Shown: piece after piece, positions 25,620 through 34,215 of the stretch
Layout: the number at the start of each line of letters is the position of its first letter
Position numbering within the stretch: the first letter of the stretch is position 1
Assembly: GCF_014873495.1 (NCBI RefSeq)
Contig: NZ_JADBGF010000001.1
Location: forward strand, 3,410,001 to 3,474,000
Source: Streptomyces stelliscabiei
Lineage (GTDB): Bacteria; Actinomycetota; Actinomycetes; Streptomycetales; Streptomycetaceae
Reading direction: 5' to 3'
Length of the DNA: 64,000 nucleotides
Made by a program: the position numbers and the translations under genes
The notes under the pieces: generated by a model
What the model saw: the letters and a program-made list of their open reading frames with translations, nothing else
Database searches by the model: none
What the model was told of the DNA's origin: nothing

Positions 25620-27990
25620 ACCAGGCCGCGACCTGACTGCGGTTGTGGAAGCCGAGCTTCACGAGGATCCGTTCGACGTGGCCCTCGGCGGTGCGGCGGG
25701 CGATGACCAGGTGATCGGCGATCTGTCGGTTGGTACGGCCCTGGGCGACGAGGGCGGCGACCTGGAGTTCACGGGGGGTGAGGGGGACCGGGTCGGCGCT
25801 CACGTGATCGGCACCCGGTTCCGGGGCCGCGCCCGCGGGTCTCCCGGCCGGGGCGGCCCCCGCGCACCCGGTGGAGGCGGCCCGCGTCCGGGGAGCCGGG
25901 GCGGGACTCTCCGCCGCGCGCACGCCGGGCGCCTGACGCCGGGCCGGCTCGCCGAGAGCGTACGCCACCGCCTGCTCCGGGGTCAGGCGGCCGCCCCGGC
26001 GGTGGGCCAGGGTGTAGGCGTGGTCGCCGAGAGCGCGGCGGGCGTGCTGTTCGGCGGCGCGGGGGCGGCCGGGCCCCAGGGCGTCCATGGGGTTGCCGCC
26101 GATGTCGTGCCAGATGCGGTCGACGGCGCCGCGCAGGACGCCCGCCCGCTCGGTGTCGCCCGCGAGGGCCTCGGCGGCGGCGAGCAGGTCGAGGGTGCGG
26201 GCGAGGCTCTGGTGCTGGCGCACGGTGTACGGCAGCCGCAGACAGGCACGGGCCTGCTCGGCGGCCCGGTCGTACTGCCCGGCCGACCAGTGCGCGAGGG
26301 CGAGGGTGCGCAACGCCCAGGAGCGGGCCCACTGTTCGCCGTGCGCCTCGCAGAGGGCGACGGCCTCGGCGCACAGCGGGATGGCCTGCGCGGCGCGGCC
26401 CCGGCTGACGAGGGTGCAGGCCAGTTCGACGCGGGTGAGGACGACGAAGGCGGTGGAGGCGCGGGCCCGGCCCGGGGCGAGGGCACCGGCGGGCACGGGC
26501 GGGGGCGCGGGCATCGGGAGTTCCCCGTCGTCGGCGGCGGCCGCCGCCCGCACCGGGGCGAGGCCGGCCAGGACGGCGGCGGAACGGCTGTGGACCAGCG
26601 AGGTCAGGGCGCCCGCCCACATGGCGCGGGTCAGCGCCACGTCCGGCCGGGCCCCGGCCCGCAGGGCGCCGTCCATCCAGTGCCGGCCCTCGCCCCAGAT
26701 GCCGCCCGCGACCCAGTGGAACCACAGGCGGGCGGCGAGCCGCAGGCCGTGCTGGGCCTCGCCCGGGGTGGTGAGGCAGAAGTCGAGGGCGGCCCGGTAG
26801 TTGTCCTGGTCGATGCGGAGGCGTTCGGTGATCTCCGCCTGGTCGGGGCCGAACCATGCCTGCTCGTACCCGGCGCCGAGACGGGCGAAGTGGTCGCGGT
26901 GGCGCCGCCGGGTGCCGGTCGCCTCACCGAGGCCGTGCAGCTTCTCCAGTCCGTAGTCGCGCAGGGAGACCAGCAGCCGGTAGCGAACCTGTCCGGCGTG
27001 GTCCTCCCGGACGAGCACCGACTTGTCGACGAGCCCGGCGACGGCGTCCAGGACGGCGCCCGCGGTCATCTCCTCCCCGGCGCAGACGGCCTCGGCGGCG
27101 GCGAGGTCGAAGCCGCCGACGAACACCGACAGCCGCGCCCACACCAACTGCTCCTGCGGGGTGCACAGTTCATGGCTCCAGTCGACGGCGGAGCGCAGGG
27201 TGCGGTGGCGGGGCGCGGAGGTCGGGCTGCCGCAGGTGAGGAGCTGGTAGCGGTCGTCGAGGCGTTCGACGAGCTGGTCCACGCCGAGGGCGCGCACCCG
27301 GACCGCCGCCAGTTCGATGGCGAGCGGCAGTCCGTCGAGGCGACGGCAGAGGCGGGCCACCGCCCGCTGGTTCGCCTCGCCGACGGTGAAGCCGGGGACC
27401 ACGGCCGCGGCCCGGTCGGCGAACAGCCTGAGCGCGGGGAAGGAGTCGACCGCCGACGGGGTCAGCTCCTCCGGCTCGGGCGCGGGCAGCGGCGGCACCT
27501 CGAAGAGCTGTTCCCCGGCCAGACCGAGCCGGTGCCTGCTGGTGGCGAGGATCCGTACGCCCTCCGTGGCCGCCAGTACGGCCTGGGCGAGGACCGCGCA
27601 ACTGCGCCGCAGATGCTCGCAGTTGTCGAGCACGATGAGGAGGCGCCGCTCGCGCAGGTGGTCGACGAGGATCTCCAGCGGGGGCCGTACGGTCTCGTTG
27701 CGCACGCCGAGCGCGTCGTTCACCGCGTGCGGGACGAACGCCTCGTCGCTCAGGGCGGCCAGGGGCACGAGCCAGACGCCGTCCGGGAAGGCCCGGGCGA
27801 CCTGGCCCGCCACATGTCCGGCTAGCCGGGTCTTGCCCACCCCGCCGGGTCCGGTCAGGGTCAGCAGTCTGCCCGCCGCCAACAGCCTTCTGACATCGGC
27901 GGCCTCGTCCCGTCGCCCCACGAAGCTCGTCAGCTCCGCCGGGAAACCGGACGGGCGCCGCGACTCCGATCCGCCCACGATGCCGTTCAC
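25597..27990 (-). CDS. LuxR-type STAND regulator (NB-ARC ATPase, TPR-like, LuxR HTH)
   Basis: About 797 residues from GTG 27990. AAA/NB-ARC part: ELTSFVGRRDEAADVRRLLA, Walker A TGPGGVGKTRLA near residue 45, RLLIVLDNCEHL as Walker B, ILATSRHRLGLAGEQ, and LDGLPLAIELAAVRVRAL. A helical-repeat middle follows. The C-terminal LuxR HTH is PLTPRELQVAALVAQGRTNRQIADHLVIARRTAEGHVERILVKLGFHNRSQVAAW. It is an ATP-dependent transcriptional regulator with unknown inducer. The leftward upstream extension to 28236 in the same frame is Arg/Pro-rich and unlikely to be coding. No obvious operon partner. Confidence 0.9.
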   Translation of the reverse strand: MNGIVGGSESRRPSGFPAELTSFVGRRDEAADVRRLLAAGRLLTLTGPGGVGKTRLAGHVAGQVARAFPDGVWLVPLAALSDEAFVPHAVNDALGVRNETVRPPLEILVDHLRERRLLIVLDNCEHLRRSCAVLAQAVLAATEGVRILATSRHRLGLAGEQLFEVPPLPAPEPEELTPSAVDSFPALRLFADRAAAVVPGFTVGEANQRAVARLCRRLDGLPLAIELAAVRVRALGVDQLVERLDDRYQLLTCGSPTSAPRHRTLRSAVDWSHELCTPQEQLVWARLSVFVGGFDLAAAEAVCAGEEMTAGAVLDAVAGLVDKSVLVREDHAGQVRYRLLVSLRDYGLEKLHGLGEATGTRRRHRDHFARLGAGYEQAWFGPDQAEITERLRIDQDNYRAALDFCLTTPGEAQHGLRLAARLWFHWVAGGIWGEGRHWMDGALRAGARPDVALTRAMWAGALTSLVHSRSAAVLAGLAPVRAAAAADDGELPMPAPPPVPAGALAPGRARASTAFVVLTRVELACTLVSRGRAAQAIPLCAEAVALCEAHGEQWARSWALRTLALAHWSAGQYDRAAEQARACLRLPYTVRQHQSLARTLDLLAAAEALAGDTERAGVLRGAVDRIWHDIGGNPMDALGPGRPRAAEQHARRALGDHAYTLAHRRGGRLTPEQAVAYALGEPARRQAPGVRAAESPAPAPRTRAASTGCAGAAPAGRPAGAAPEPGADHVSADPVPLTPRELQVAALVAQGRTNRQIADHLVIARRTAEGHVERILVKLGFHNRSQVAAWFSARAGL

Positions 27991-28127
27991 GCCCTCAGTT
28001 GTGGTTCCCGTACGCGCTGTTGTAACCGCGAAGGGCGGGCAGCGGGCACGGGCGGGACGCGCGCTTCGTGGATTTCCCGCCTCTTCGGGTGAGGAGGGCT
28101 CGCGGGGCCGGGAGCGGGTGCCGCGGG

Positions 28128-29018
28128 TCAGCCGCTGGTCGCCGCCGCCATGATCGCCTCGACGACACGGGGCAGCGAGTCGGGGTGGAGCCACAGGAAC
28201 AGGTTGGGCTCGACCAGCTCCAACTCCATCACGCACGGCCGCCCGTCCTCCCCGGTGACGAGGTCGACGCGGGCGTACAGCAGCTCGGGCTCTCCGGGTA
28301 CGGCCGCCAACGCCCGCTCGGCGACGGCGAGTTCGGCCTCGCTCGGGGTCCAGGGCTCCAGGTCCGGGTGGGCGATCTTGTCGGCGTCGTAGGCGGTGCC
28401 CGGCGCGAGCACCGCCCCCTTGCGGCTGGCGTGCAGCAGCCGGCCGCCGAAGAACTGCAGGGCCCGCTCCCCCTCGGTGTCGATGCTGGTCACGAACGGC
28501 TGCACCATCGCGGTGAGCCCCTCGGCGTGCATCCGCTCGACATGCCCCGCGGCGGTGTCCCGCTGGTCGGGCGTGTAGCGGGCGGCGAAGCGGGCGCCCG
28601 CGCCGGAGGTGGGCTTCACGACGTACTCGTGGGTCCGCGGAAGCTCCACGGGCTCGCCCGGCGCGAGGTAGGCCGTCGGCACGACGGGCACCCCGGCTGC
28701 GGCGAGGTCACCGACGTACCGCTTGTCGGTGTTCCAGCGCACGACCCCGGCCGGGTTGGCGAGCCGGGTGGCCGCGCCCGCCTTCTCCGCCCAGGCCACG
28801 AACTCGGCCGCGCGCCAGCTGTAGTCCCAGGTGGACCGGATGACGACGAGGTCGTACCCGGCCCAGTCGGCCGCCGGGTCGTCCCAGTGCACGGCCGCCG
28901 CCTCGGCCCCTGCCTCCCCCAGCGCCCGCACCAGCACCGGCAGGTCCCGGTCGTGGCTCGTCCCCGGACCGGGGTCGTAGGTGGCGACGGCGATTCGGGG
29001 GGCGGCTGTGCGGGCCAC
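28128..29018 (-). CDS. ATP-grasp domain protein
   Basis: 296 residues with ATP-grasp features: an N-terminal pre-ATP domain (RIAVATYDPGPGTSHDRDLPVLVRALGEAGAEAAAVHWDD, VVIRSTWDYSWRAAEFVAWAEKA), then NTDKRYVGDLAAAGVPVVPTAYL, YVVKPTSGAGARFAARY, MVQPFVTSIDTEGERALQFFGGRLLHASRKG, and a metal site in CVMELELVEPNLFLWLHPDSL. It is a carboxylate-amine (or thiol) ligase of a RimK/glutathione-synthetase-like type. Substrates are unknown; such genes often stand alone in actinobacteria, as here. It may share a leader with the LuxR gene downstream (137 bp gap). Confidence 0.85.
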   Translation of the reverse strand: MARTAAPRIAVATYDPGPGTSHDRDLPVLVRALGEAGAEAAAVHWDDPAADWAGYDLVVIRSTWDYSWRAAEFVAWAEKAGAATRLANPAGVVRWNTDKRYVGDLAAAGVPVVPTAYLAPGEPVELPRTHEYVVKPTSGAGARFAARYTPDQRDTAAGHVERMHAEGLTAMVQPFVTSIDTEGERALQFFGGRLLHASRKGAVLAPGTAYDADKIAHPDLEPWTPSEAELAVAERALAAVPGEPELLYARVDLVTGEDGRPCVMELELVEPNLFLWLHPDSLPRVVEAIMAAATSG

Positions 29019-29139
29019 GGGGGCTCCATTCTCGGACGGCTGCGGGTGACCCCCGGGCGGGTGTCCAGGGGGTCCTGGGCGCAGGCTAACAACCGCGCGT
29101 GCCGGGAAGGGAAGGGGTTTTCCGCGAGCGCGGTCCCGC

Positions 29140-30180
29140 TCACGGCACGGCGGGGCCCGTGAGGAAGCGGCCGTCGCCGTCGTACGGCCAGACGTTGGGG
29201 ACGCAGCCGTTCATGCCCTTGATCTGCTGCATCATCGCCGGGGCTGGCTCGCCCTCGCCGGGGCAGCCGACATGGCCCTGGCCGAGGAAGTGGCCGACCT
29301 CGTGGTTGATGATCAGGGCGCGGTAGGCCTCGACGTCCTTGGCGTAGACGGGGGTCGCCAGTTCCCAGCGTTCGAGGTTGACCATGACCTTGTCGTTCAC
29401 GTTGCAGTTGAACTCGCCGCCGGTGTCCAGCCCGCCCTCGCCGCAGACGTCGTCGACGGTGCCGGGGGTCGCCACCTTGACGACGAAGTCGAAGGTGCCG
29501 CCGGAGACCCGCTGGAAGGCGTGGTCGCCGCCGGCCGTCCAGCCGCGCGGGTCGGCCAGGACCCGTTCCACCTCCTCGGCGACGTCGGCGGGGGAGAGCG
29601 ACAGCCCCTTCTCGACCTCGACCCGGTAGCGCAGGGGCGTGCCCTTGCCCACCTTGCCGCTGCCGCCGGAGGCCGTGCCGAACGTCCCGGGCCCGGTTCT
29701 CGGGATGGTCACCGGCTTGCGGCTCGGGGACGGGGCCTTCGACTCGTCCGGAGACGTGTCGGGCGAGGCGGCCGCGGAGGAGGAAGGGGAGGAGGAGGGG
29801 CTGCGGGGGGCGTCGGCGCCGGAACTCCTGCCGCCCGTGGAACCCTTGCCGCCCCCGGGGCCGGGGTCGGGGTCGGCCGAGCGCCGGGACCGCTCGGACG
29901 AGGGCTCCGCCGACGCGGTGGGCTCCGCCTCGGCCGCCACCTCCCGCGCGCCGCCGTTCATCCAGCTCACCGCCGCGAACCCGGCGACGCCGAGGACCGC
30001 CACGACCCCGAGACCACCCCACAGGGGCCCTTTCCCGCGCCGCTCGGGGGCTCTGCGTCTGCGCCCCGGCCCCTTCCCCCTGCCCGTGGCCGTCGCCTTG
30101 GCGGAATCCTGCGCGGTGACACGCGGCGGGCCGCCGCGGCGGGTACGCCTGCCGGAAGGTGTTGCGTGGTGGGCGGTCAT
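29140..30180 (-). CDS. DUF3152 putative membrane-anchored metalloprotease
   Basis: 346 residues. A basic cytosolic N-terminus (RRRRAPERRGKG) is followed by one membrane helix (LWGGLGVVAVLGVAGFAAVSW), a Ser/Pro-rich spacer of about 90 residues and an extracellular DUF3152 domain. The domain contains NHEVGHFLGQGH, an HExxHxxGxxH metzincin-type zinc motif, followed by an MMQQIKGMNG segment reminiscent of a Met-turn. Several Cys (VCGEGG, FNCNVN, VGCPG, NGCVPN) suggest disulfides. Predicted role: zinc-dependent peptidase at the outer face of the membrane. The promoter region carries paired GTGATCG repeats and lies opposite the MerR-PP2C gene. Confidence 0.85.
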   Translation of the reverse strand: MTAHHATPSGRRTRRGGPPRVTAQDSAKATATGRGKGPGRRRRAPERRGKGPLWGGLGVVAVLGVAGFAAVSWMNGGAREVAAEAEPTASAEPSSERSRRSADPDPGPGGGKGSTGGRSSGADAPRSPSSSPSSSAAASPDTSPDESKAPSPSRKPVTIPRTGPGTFGTASGGSGKVGKGTPLRYRVEVEKGLSLSPADVAEEVERVLADPRGWTAGGDHAFQRVSGGTFDFVVKVATPGTVDDVCGEGGLDTGGEFNCNVNDKVMVNLERWELATPVYAKDVEAYRALIINHEVGHFLGQGHVGCPGEGEPAPAMMQQIKGMNGCVPNVWPYDGDGRFLTGPAVP

Positions 30181-30193
30181 GTTCCTTCAGAGT

Positions 30194-30211
30194 GTGATCG
30201 ATATGTGATCG
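30194..30211. promoter_or_regulatory. Direct repeat GTGATCG x2, 11-bp period, divergent promoter region
   Basis: GTGATCG at 30194-30200 and 30205-30211 lie on the same helix face, just upstream of the DUF3152 start and 160 bp before the MerR-PP2C gene. A candidate operator only. Confidence 0.35.
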
Positions 30212-30371
30212 GATGTGGCCGAGTCAGTCACGAAAAGATAACGGATGATCGGCACGGCTCCGCACCACCGCTTGACCTTCCCCTTCGGTGAAGCCCCAGC
30301 ATCGATCGCGGAACGAGGAGCGGTCAGGGCCGAAGGAGCCGAGAGCCGGCCGGTGAGAGCCAGGGGGAGTC

Positions 30372-31448
30372 ATGGAGATGCTGACGATCGGGGCCTTCGC
30401 GAAGGCGTGCCGGCTGTCGCCGAAGGCGCTGCGGCTCTACGACGAGCTGGAGCTGCTCCGGCCCGCCCACGTCGACCCCGACACCGGCTACCGCTACTAC
30501 GCCACCGCGCAGTTGGAACAGGCCCGGCTGGTGGCCTGGCTGCGCCGGCTCGGCATGCCGCTGGCCCGTATCCGTACGGTGTGCGCGCTGGAGCCGGGCC
30601 CGGCGGCCCGGGAGATCCGGGCGTACTGGGCCGGGGTCGAGGGCGAGACGGCGACCCGTCGCGATCTGGCGGCCTTCCTCGTGCACCACCTCACCCACCC
30701 GTCCGAGGAGGACACCACGATGCTGGAACTCCGTTACGCCGCCCTCTCCGACACCGGCCTGGTCCGCGCCGCCAACCAGGACACCGCCTACGCCGGGTCC
30801 CGCGTCCTCGCCGTCGCCGACGGCTTCGGCCCGGCGGGCGCCCCCGCGAGCACGGCCGCCGTGGAGGCGCTGAAGACCCTGGACCGCGACACCCTGCCGG
30901 CGGGCGGCGTGCTGAACCTGCTGGAGGACGCGGTGCGGGGCGCGAGCGCCGCCGTCCGGGACGTCGCGGGGACCGGGGACGACGGGACGACCCTGACCGC
31001 GATGCTCTGGACCGGCTCCCAGCTCGCCCTCGTCCACATCGGCGACTCCCGCGCCTATCTGCTGCGCGAGGGCGAGCTGTTCCGGATCACCCACGACCAC
31101 ACCGTCGTCCAGTCGATGATCGACGAGGGCCGGCTGACCCCGGAGGAGGCGACCACCCACCCCCAACCCGCCCTGCTGCTCAAGGCGTTGACCAACAGCG
31201 ACACCGTCGCCACCCCCGACCTGCGCCTGCACGACGCCCACGCCGGCGACCGCTACCTCCTGTGCTCCGACGGCCTGTCGACGGTCGTGCCCGACCCGGA
31301 GATCCGGCGCGTCCTGTCCACCGCCCAGGACCCTGAGGCCGCCGCGCACGCCCTCGTCCGCGAGGCGAACGGGGCGGGCGGCCCGGACAACGTGAGCTGC
31401 GTGGTGGCGGACGTGGTGCGGGAGGGGGCCGGGACGCCCCGGGGGTGA
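30372..31448 (+). CDS. MerR HTH fused to a PP2C-type Ser/Thr phosphatase
   Basis: 358 residues. Residues 4-110 are a MerR domain (LTIGAFAKACRLSPKALRLYDELELLRPAHVDPDTGYRYY, QLEQARLVAWLRRLGMPLARI). After a short linker, residues 118-350 are a PP2C phosphatase (YAALSDTGLVRAANQDTAYAG; VADGFGPAG; DDGTTLTAMLWTGSQLALVHIGDSRAYLLREG; LLCSDGLSTVV; GPDNVSCVVAD). The metal-binding Asp residues at about 150, 300 and 339 are present, although DGFGPAG departs from the usual DGxGG. The fusion implies that phosphatase and DNA binding are linked. A natural target could be a Ser/Thr-kinase-controlled promoter, possibly its own divergent region. Confidence 0.9.
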   Translation: MEMLTIGAFAKACRLSPKALRLYDELELLRPAHVDPDTGYRYYATAQLEQARLVAWLRRLGMPLARIRTVCALEPGPAAREIRAYWAGVEGETATRRDLAAFLVHHLTHPSEEDTTMLELRYAALSDTGLVRAANQDTAYAGSRVLAVADGFGPAGAPASTAAVEALKTLDRDTLPAGGVLNLLEDAVRGASAAVRDVAGTGDDGTTLTAMLWTGSQLALVHIGDSRAYLLREGELFRITHDHTVVQSMIDEGRLTPEEATTHPQPALLLKALTNSDTVATPDLRLHDAHAGDRYLLCSDGLSTVVPDPEIRRVLSTAQDPEAAAHALVREANGAGGPDNVSCVVADVVREGAGTPRG

Positions 31449-31466
31449 CGGGGACGGCTGGGGCCC

Positions 31467-32465
31467 CTACGGTCCGGCCCGCCGGGCGGCACGCCGCGGC
31501 ATCGCCTCCAGTGCCCCGTTCAGGCGTTCGAGCCACTCCTCGGCCGTGCCCCGCACCTGCGGATGGGCGGCGCGGAAGTCCGTCCAGTCGGCGGGGTCCA
31601 GTACGACGGCGTCCAGGCGCGGGGCGTCCGCGACCGCCGGGTCGCCGGGACCGTGGCGGAAGACCTCGCGCAGCAGCCGCGGGGACAGTTCGGTGACGTC
31701 CGCCTCCGCGAGGAGGACGGCGTCGTGGAGGTCCTTGGCCCGGCCACGGCCCTCGGTGGCGCAGTCGGTGTGCAGCCACAGGAGTTTCCAGGCGAGGGAC
31801 AGGCCGGGGCCGGGGGTGCGGACGACGGTGCGGCCGGAGCCGTCGCCGCGGGGTACCGCCGTCCACACGGGCGGCTCGGGGAGCCTCTCTTCGCGGGCGA
31901 AGTCCAGCCGCGCCTCGCCGGGCGGGAGGCCCTCCACCGCCCAGGGGATGGTCAGGCGGGTGCCGGGAGTCTCGTACTCCGTGTAGGTCCAGGTGCCGTC
32001 GGGGCGGGCGGCGGACGCGTCGAGCACCACCCCCGGCGCGGCCACCGGTCGCTCCCGCACCAGGTCGAGCACCGCCAGGTGCGGCGGGTGTTCCTCCGGC
32101 TCCGCCTCGACCACCCAGTGCAGCCCCTCGGGCGGGACCGCCGGCCGCAGGCCCTGGGTGTCGAACTCCTCGAACTTCCACATCTCGTACCGCCCGGCGC
32201 CGTCGGCCGCCTCCGGCCACTGCTGTACGGCCTCCAGCCCCTCCACGTACGGATAGGGGTGCGCGGCGTCCACCGGGACCAGCAGCGGCCGGGGAACGAT
32301 CCAGTCGAGGTCGGCGGGCTCCCGTGCCCCGGCCCCCACCCACGCCGGCATGACCATGCTCCCGCGCAGCACCAGATCGTCCCCCAGGGGCGAGTCGGCG
32401 ACGAGCCGGACCAGGTGGTCGAGCACCGCCCGATGGGCGGCCCGCCACCGCCCGGACGAGGTCAT
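31467..32465 (-). CDS. AbiEii/AbiGii-like nucleotidyltransferase
   Basis: About 332 residues from ATG 32465 (GGAG at 6 nt, ATGA overlap with the upstream gene). The N-terminal nucleotidyltransferase motif is visible as LRGSMVMPAWVGAGAREPADLDWIV (GS followed by DxD), and the later KLLWLHTDCATEGRGRAKDLHDAVLLAE matches the R-x-KD-x2-D helix of the AbiEii family, the toxin half of type IV toxin-antitoxin systems. The usual AbiEi antitoxin is absent; instead it is coupled to an unrelated 250-residue protein. It may therefore be a non-canonical pair or a domesticated nucleotidyltransferase. Confidence 0.75.
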   Translation of the reverse strand: MTSSGRWRAAHRAVLDHLVRLVADSPLGDDLVLRGSMVMPAWVGAGAREPADLDWIVPRPLLVPVDAAHPYPYVEGLEAVQQWPEAADGAGRYEMWKFEEFDTQGLRPAVPPEGLHWVVEAEPEEHPPHLAVLDLVRERPVAAPGVVLDASAARPDGTWTYTEYETPGTRLTIPWAVEGLPPGEARLDFAREERLPEPPVWTAVPRGDGSGRTVVRTPGPGLSLAWKLLWLHTDCATEGRGRAKDLHDAVLLAEADVTELSPRLLREVFRHGPGDPAVADAPRLDAVVLDPADWTDFRAAHPQVRGTAEEWLERLNGALEAMPRRAARRAGP

Positions 32466-33214
32466 GAGGTCTCCGCCCGCAGGTCCCTCCGCGCCCCCGC
32501 CCGCACGTCCGCCCGCCCTGCCGCCCCCTCGTCGATCCACCCGCTGTCCAGGTCCGGGCGGTCGTCGTGCACGACGAACTCCTCCTCCACCTCGACAGCC
32601 TTGAAACCCGCCTCTGCGAGCGCGTCGAGGAGGGCGTCCAGCCGGCGGCGGGCCTCGGGGCGGCCCACGTCACGGCAGCGCTGGGTGACGAACCGCTCGT
32701 GCCCGCCCCCGCCACAACCACCCACCGCACGGCGGGCGTTGCGCGACACATGGGCCGCGTGCCGCTCGGCGAGGGCGCGCACCGGCCCGACCTCGGTGTC
32801 GTCGGCGAGGGCGAGCTTGACATGGTGTTCGAAGTAGCAGCCGGGAGGCAGGGCGCGGGCCTCGGCGGCCGTCAGCGGCACGTCCTCGTTCCACGGTGCC
32901 GCCTCGATCTTCACCCGCGCCACCCCGAACCCCTCGGTGCCCAGCCGCTCGGCCCACTCGGACGCGGCCGCGCGCTGCGCCGACAGGGAGCCCTCGCCGC
33001 GCACCGTCAGCATCGGCTGGTCGGGCGTCGCGCCCCGGTCGAGCACGATCCGTGTGTACTTGACCCGGTGCCGCTGTGCCCACCGACGTACGCGCCCCTC
33101 GCCCTCGCCCCAAGACTCGCCCCCGCCCCGGGACTCGTCCCCGATCACCACCGTCAGGTGGATCTCGAACTCCCCCGCGAACTCCCGCACCCCAGCCCCG
33201 CATGTCCCGTGCAC
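32462..33214 (-). CDS. Conserved hypothetical protein coupled to the AbiEii-like gene
   Basis: About 250 residues from GTG 33214 (GGCAGG upstream; GTG 33190 is an alternative). I do not recognise a named family. The sequence has a regular alpha/beta pattern: FEIHLTVVIGD, HRVKYTRIVLDRGATPDQPMLTVRGEGSL, WAERLGTEGFGVARVKIEAAPWNEDVPL, YFEHHVKLALAD, HAAHVSRNARRA, HERFVTQRCRDVGRPEARRRLDALLDAL, VEVEEEFVVHDDRPDLDSGW. Two His-rich positions (HxT at the start, HHVK in the middle) suggest a phosphoesterase-like or ligand-binding fold, but this is only inference. The ATGA overlap implies it works with the nucleotidyltransferase. Confidence 0.65.
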   Translation of the reverse strand: MHGTCGAGVREFAGEFEIHLTVVIGDESRGGGESWGEGEGRVRRWAQRHRVKYTRIVLDRGATPDQPMLTVRGEGSLSAQRAAASEWAERLGTEGFGVARVKIEAAPWNEDVPLTAAEARALPPGCYFEHHVKLALADDTEVGPVRALAERHAAHVSRNARRAVGGCGGGGHERFVTQRCRDVGRPEARRRLDALLDALAEAGFKAVEVEEEFVVHDDRPDLDSGWIDEGAAGRADVRAGARRDLRAETS

Positions 33215-33281
33215 ATCCGCCTGCCCGCTTCTCGGCGGCCGACTGTACCGACCACCACCGACAGTGGCGCGGGAGCCGGGC

Positions 33282-33992
33282 TCAGGGCGCCGAGTCCCCC
33301 GGGTCCCAGTCCAGCAGACGGACCTTGGCGACCGTACGCACATGGCGACGCATCGCCGCGGCCGCCTGTGTGGGCTGCTCGGCGGCGATGGCGTCGAGGA
33401 TGGCCCGGTGCTGGGCGAGGGAACGGTCGGGGCGGCCGGGCTGGCGCAGGGACTCGGTGCGGCTCTCGGCGATCTGGTCGGCGATGGACCGCATGAACTC
33501 GGCGAGCAGACTGCTGTGCGCGGCCGCCGTGACCGCCGCGTGGAACAGCCGGTCGCCCTCGATGCCGTGCCCCTCCCGCTCGATCTCCCCGGCCATGTGG
33601 GTGAGCGCGTCCCGCATCGCGGCGAGGTCGTCCTCCGTACGGCGTTCGGCGGCCAGTTCGGCGAGCTTCGTCTCCAGCGCCTCGCGGGCCTCCAGCACAT
33701 CGGGCAGCCGTCGGCGCCGTTCGACCATGTCCTCCACGGGCTCGACGTCGAGGCTGTCGCGGACGAGATACGTGCCCCCGCCGTGCCGCGCCTCCACCAG
33801 GCCCTGGACCTCCAGCACCACGATGGCCTGCTTGACCGAGGCCCGGCTCACCCCCAGCCGTTGGGCGAGGTCCCGCTCGGGCGGCAGCCGGTCCCCCGCC
33901 CGCAGACCGCCCTCGGCGACGTACTGACGCAACCGGTCCAGGACCTGCTCGTAGAGCCGCTGTTTGGCCATGGGGCGCAGGGCGTCGCTCAC
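33282..33992 (-). CDS. matR: GntR/FadR-type repressor, probable MatR
   Basis: About 236 residues from GTG 33992 with GAGGGGG 5 nt upstream. N-terminal GntR HTH (EQVLDRLRQYVAEGGLRAGDRLPPERDLAQRLGVSRASVKQAIVVLEVQGLVEARHGGGTYLV) and C-terminal FCD domain (LPDVLEAREALETKLAELAAERR, DRLFHAAVTAAAHSSLLAEFMRSI, HRAILDAIAAEQPTQAAAAMRRHV) with the metal-coordinating His residues. It is divergent from the malonate transporter and ligase genes, the same layout as the Rhizobium mat operon, where GntR-type MatR responds to malonate. The shared control region holds two matching palindromes. The symbol rests on context. Confidence 0.88.
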   Translation of the reverse strand: MSDALRPMAKQRLYEQVLDRLRQYVAEGGLRAGDRLPPERDLAQRLGVSRASVKQAIVVLEVQGLVEARHGGGTYLVRDSLDVEPVEDMVERRRRLPDVLEAREALETKLAELAAERRTEDDLAAMRDALTHMAGEIEREGHGIEGDRLFHAAVTAAAHSSLLAEFMRSIADQIAESRTESLRQPGRPDRSLAQHRAILDAIAAEQPTQAAAAMRRHVRTVAKVRLLDWDPGDSAP

Positions 33993-34060
33993 GGTTCCCC
34001 CTCTGGTCCGGCACCGCTCGCCGGGAGCGTAACACCGGCGGGCACCAGTGGCCCGGTGGC

Positions 34061-34149
34061 CGAGTGGCTGAGCCAATTTCCGCGCGACCTCTTGACGCCA
34101 CCGCCCTACGCCCCCACGCTGGCCCAACCGCGAGTGGCTCAGCCACTCG
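34061..34149. promoter_or_regulatory. Two palindromic operators in the matR-matC control region
   Basis: Site 2 at 34131-34149 is a perfect 9-1-9 palindrome, CGAGTGGCT-C-AGCCACTCG. Site 1 at 34061-34075 reads CGAGTGGCTGAGCCA, the same left arm with a partial right arm. Centres are about 70 bp apart between the divergent genes, with a possible -35 TTGACG at 34092 between them. This arrangement fits dimeric repressor binding to both sites. Confidence 0.65.
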
Positions 34150-34215
34150 TCCACTCACCTCACTCGCCCGCCTGCTCAGCCCTCTCTGTCCCGGGACCCA
34201 ACGACGGGAGCCCGC

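Noticed and set aside
25528-27825. 765-codon plus-strand frame
   Set aside because: Antisense shadow of the LuxR-type regulator.
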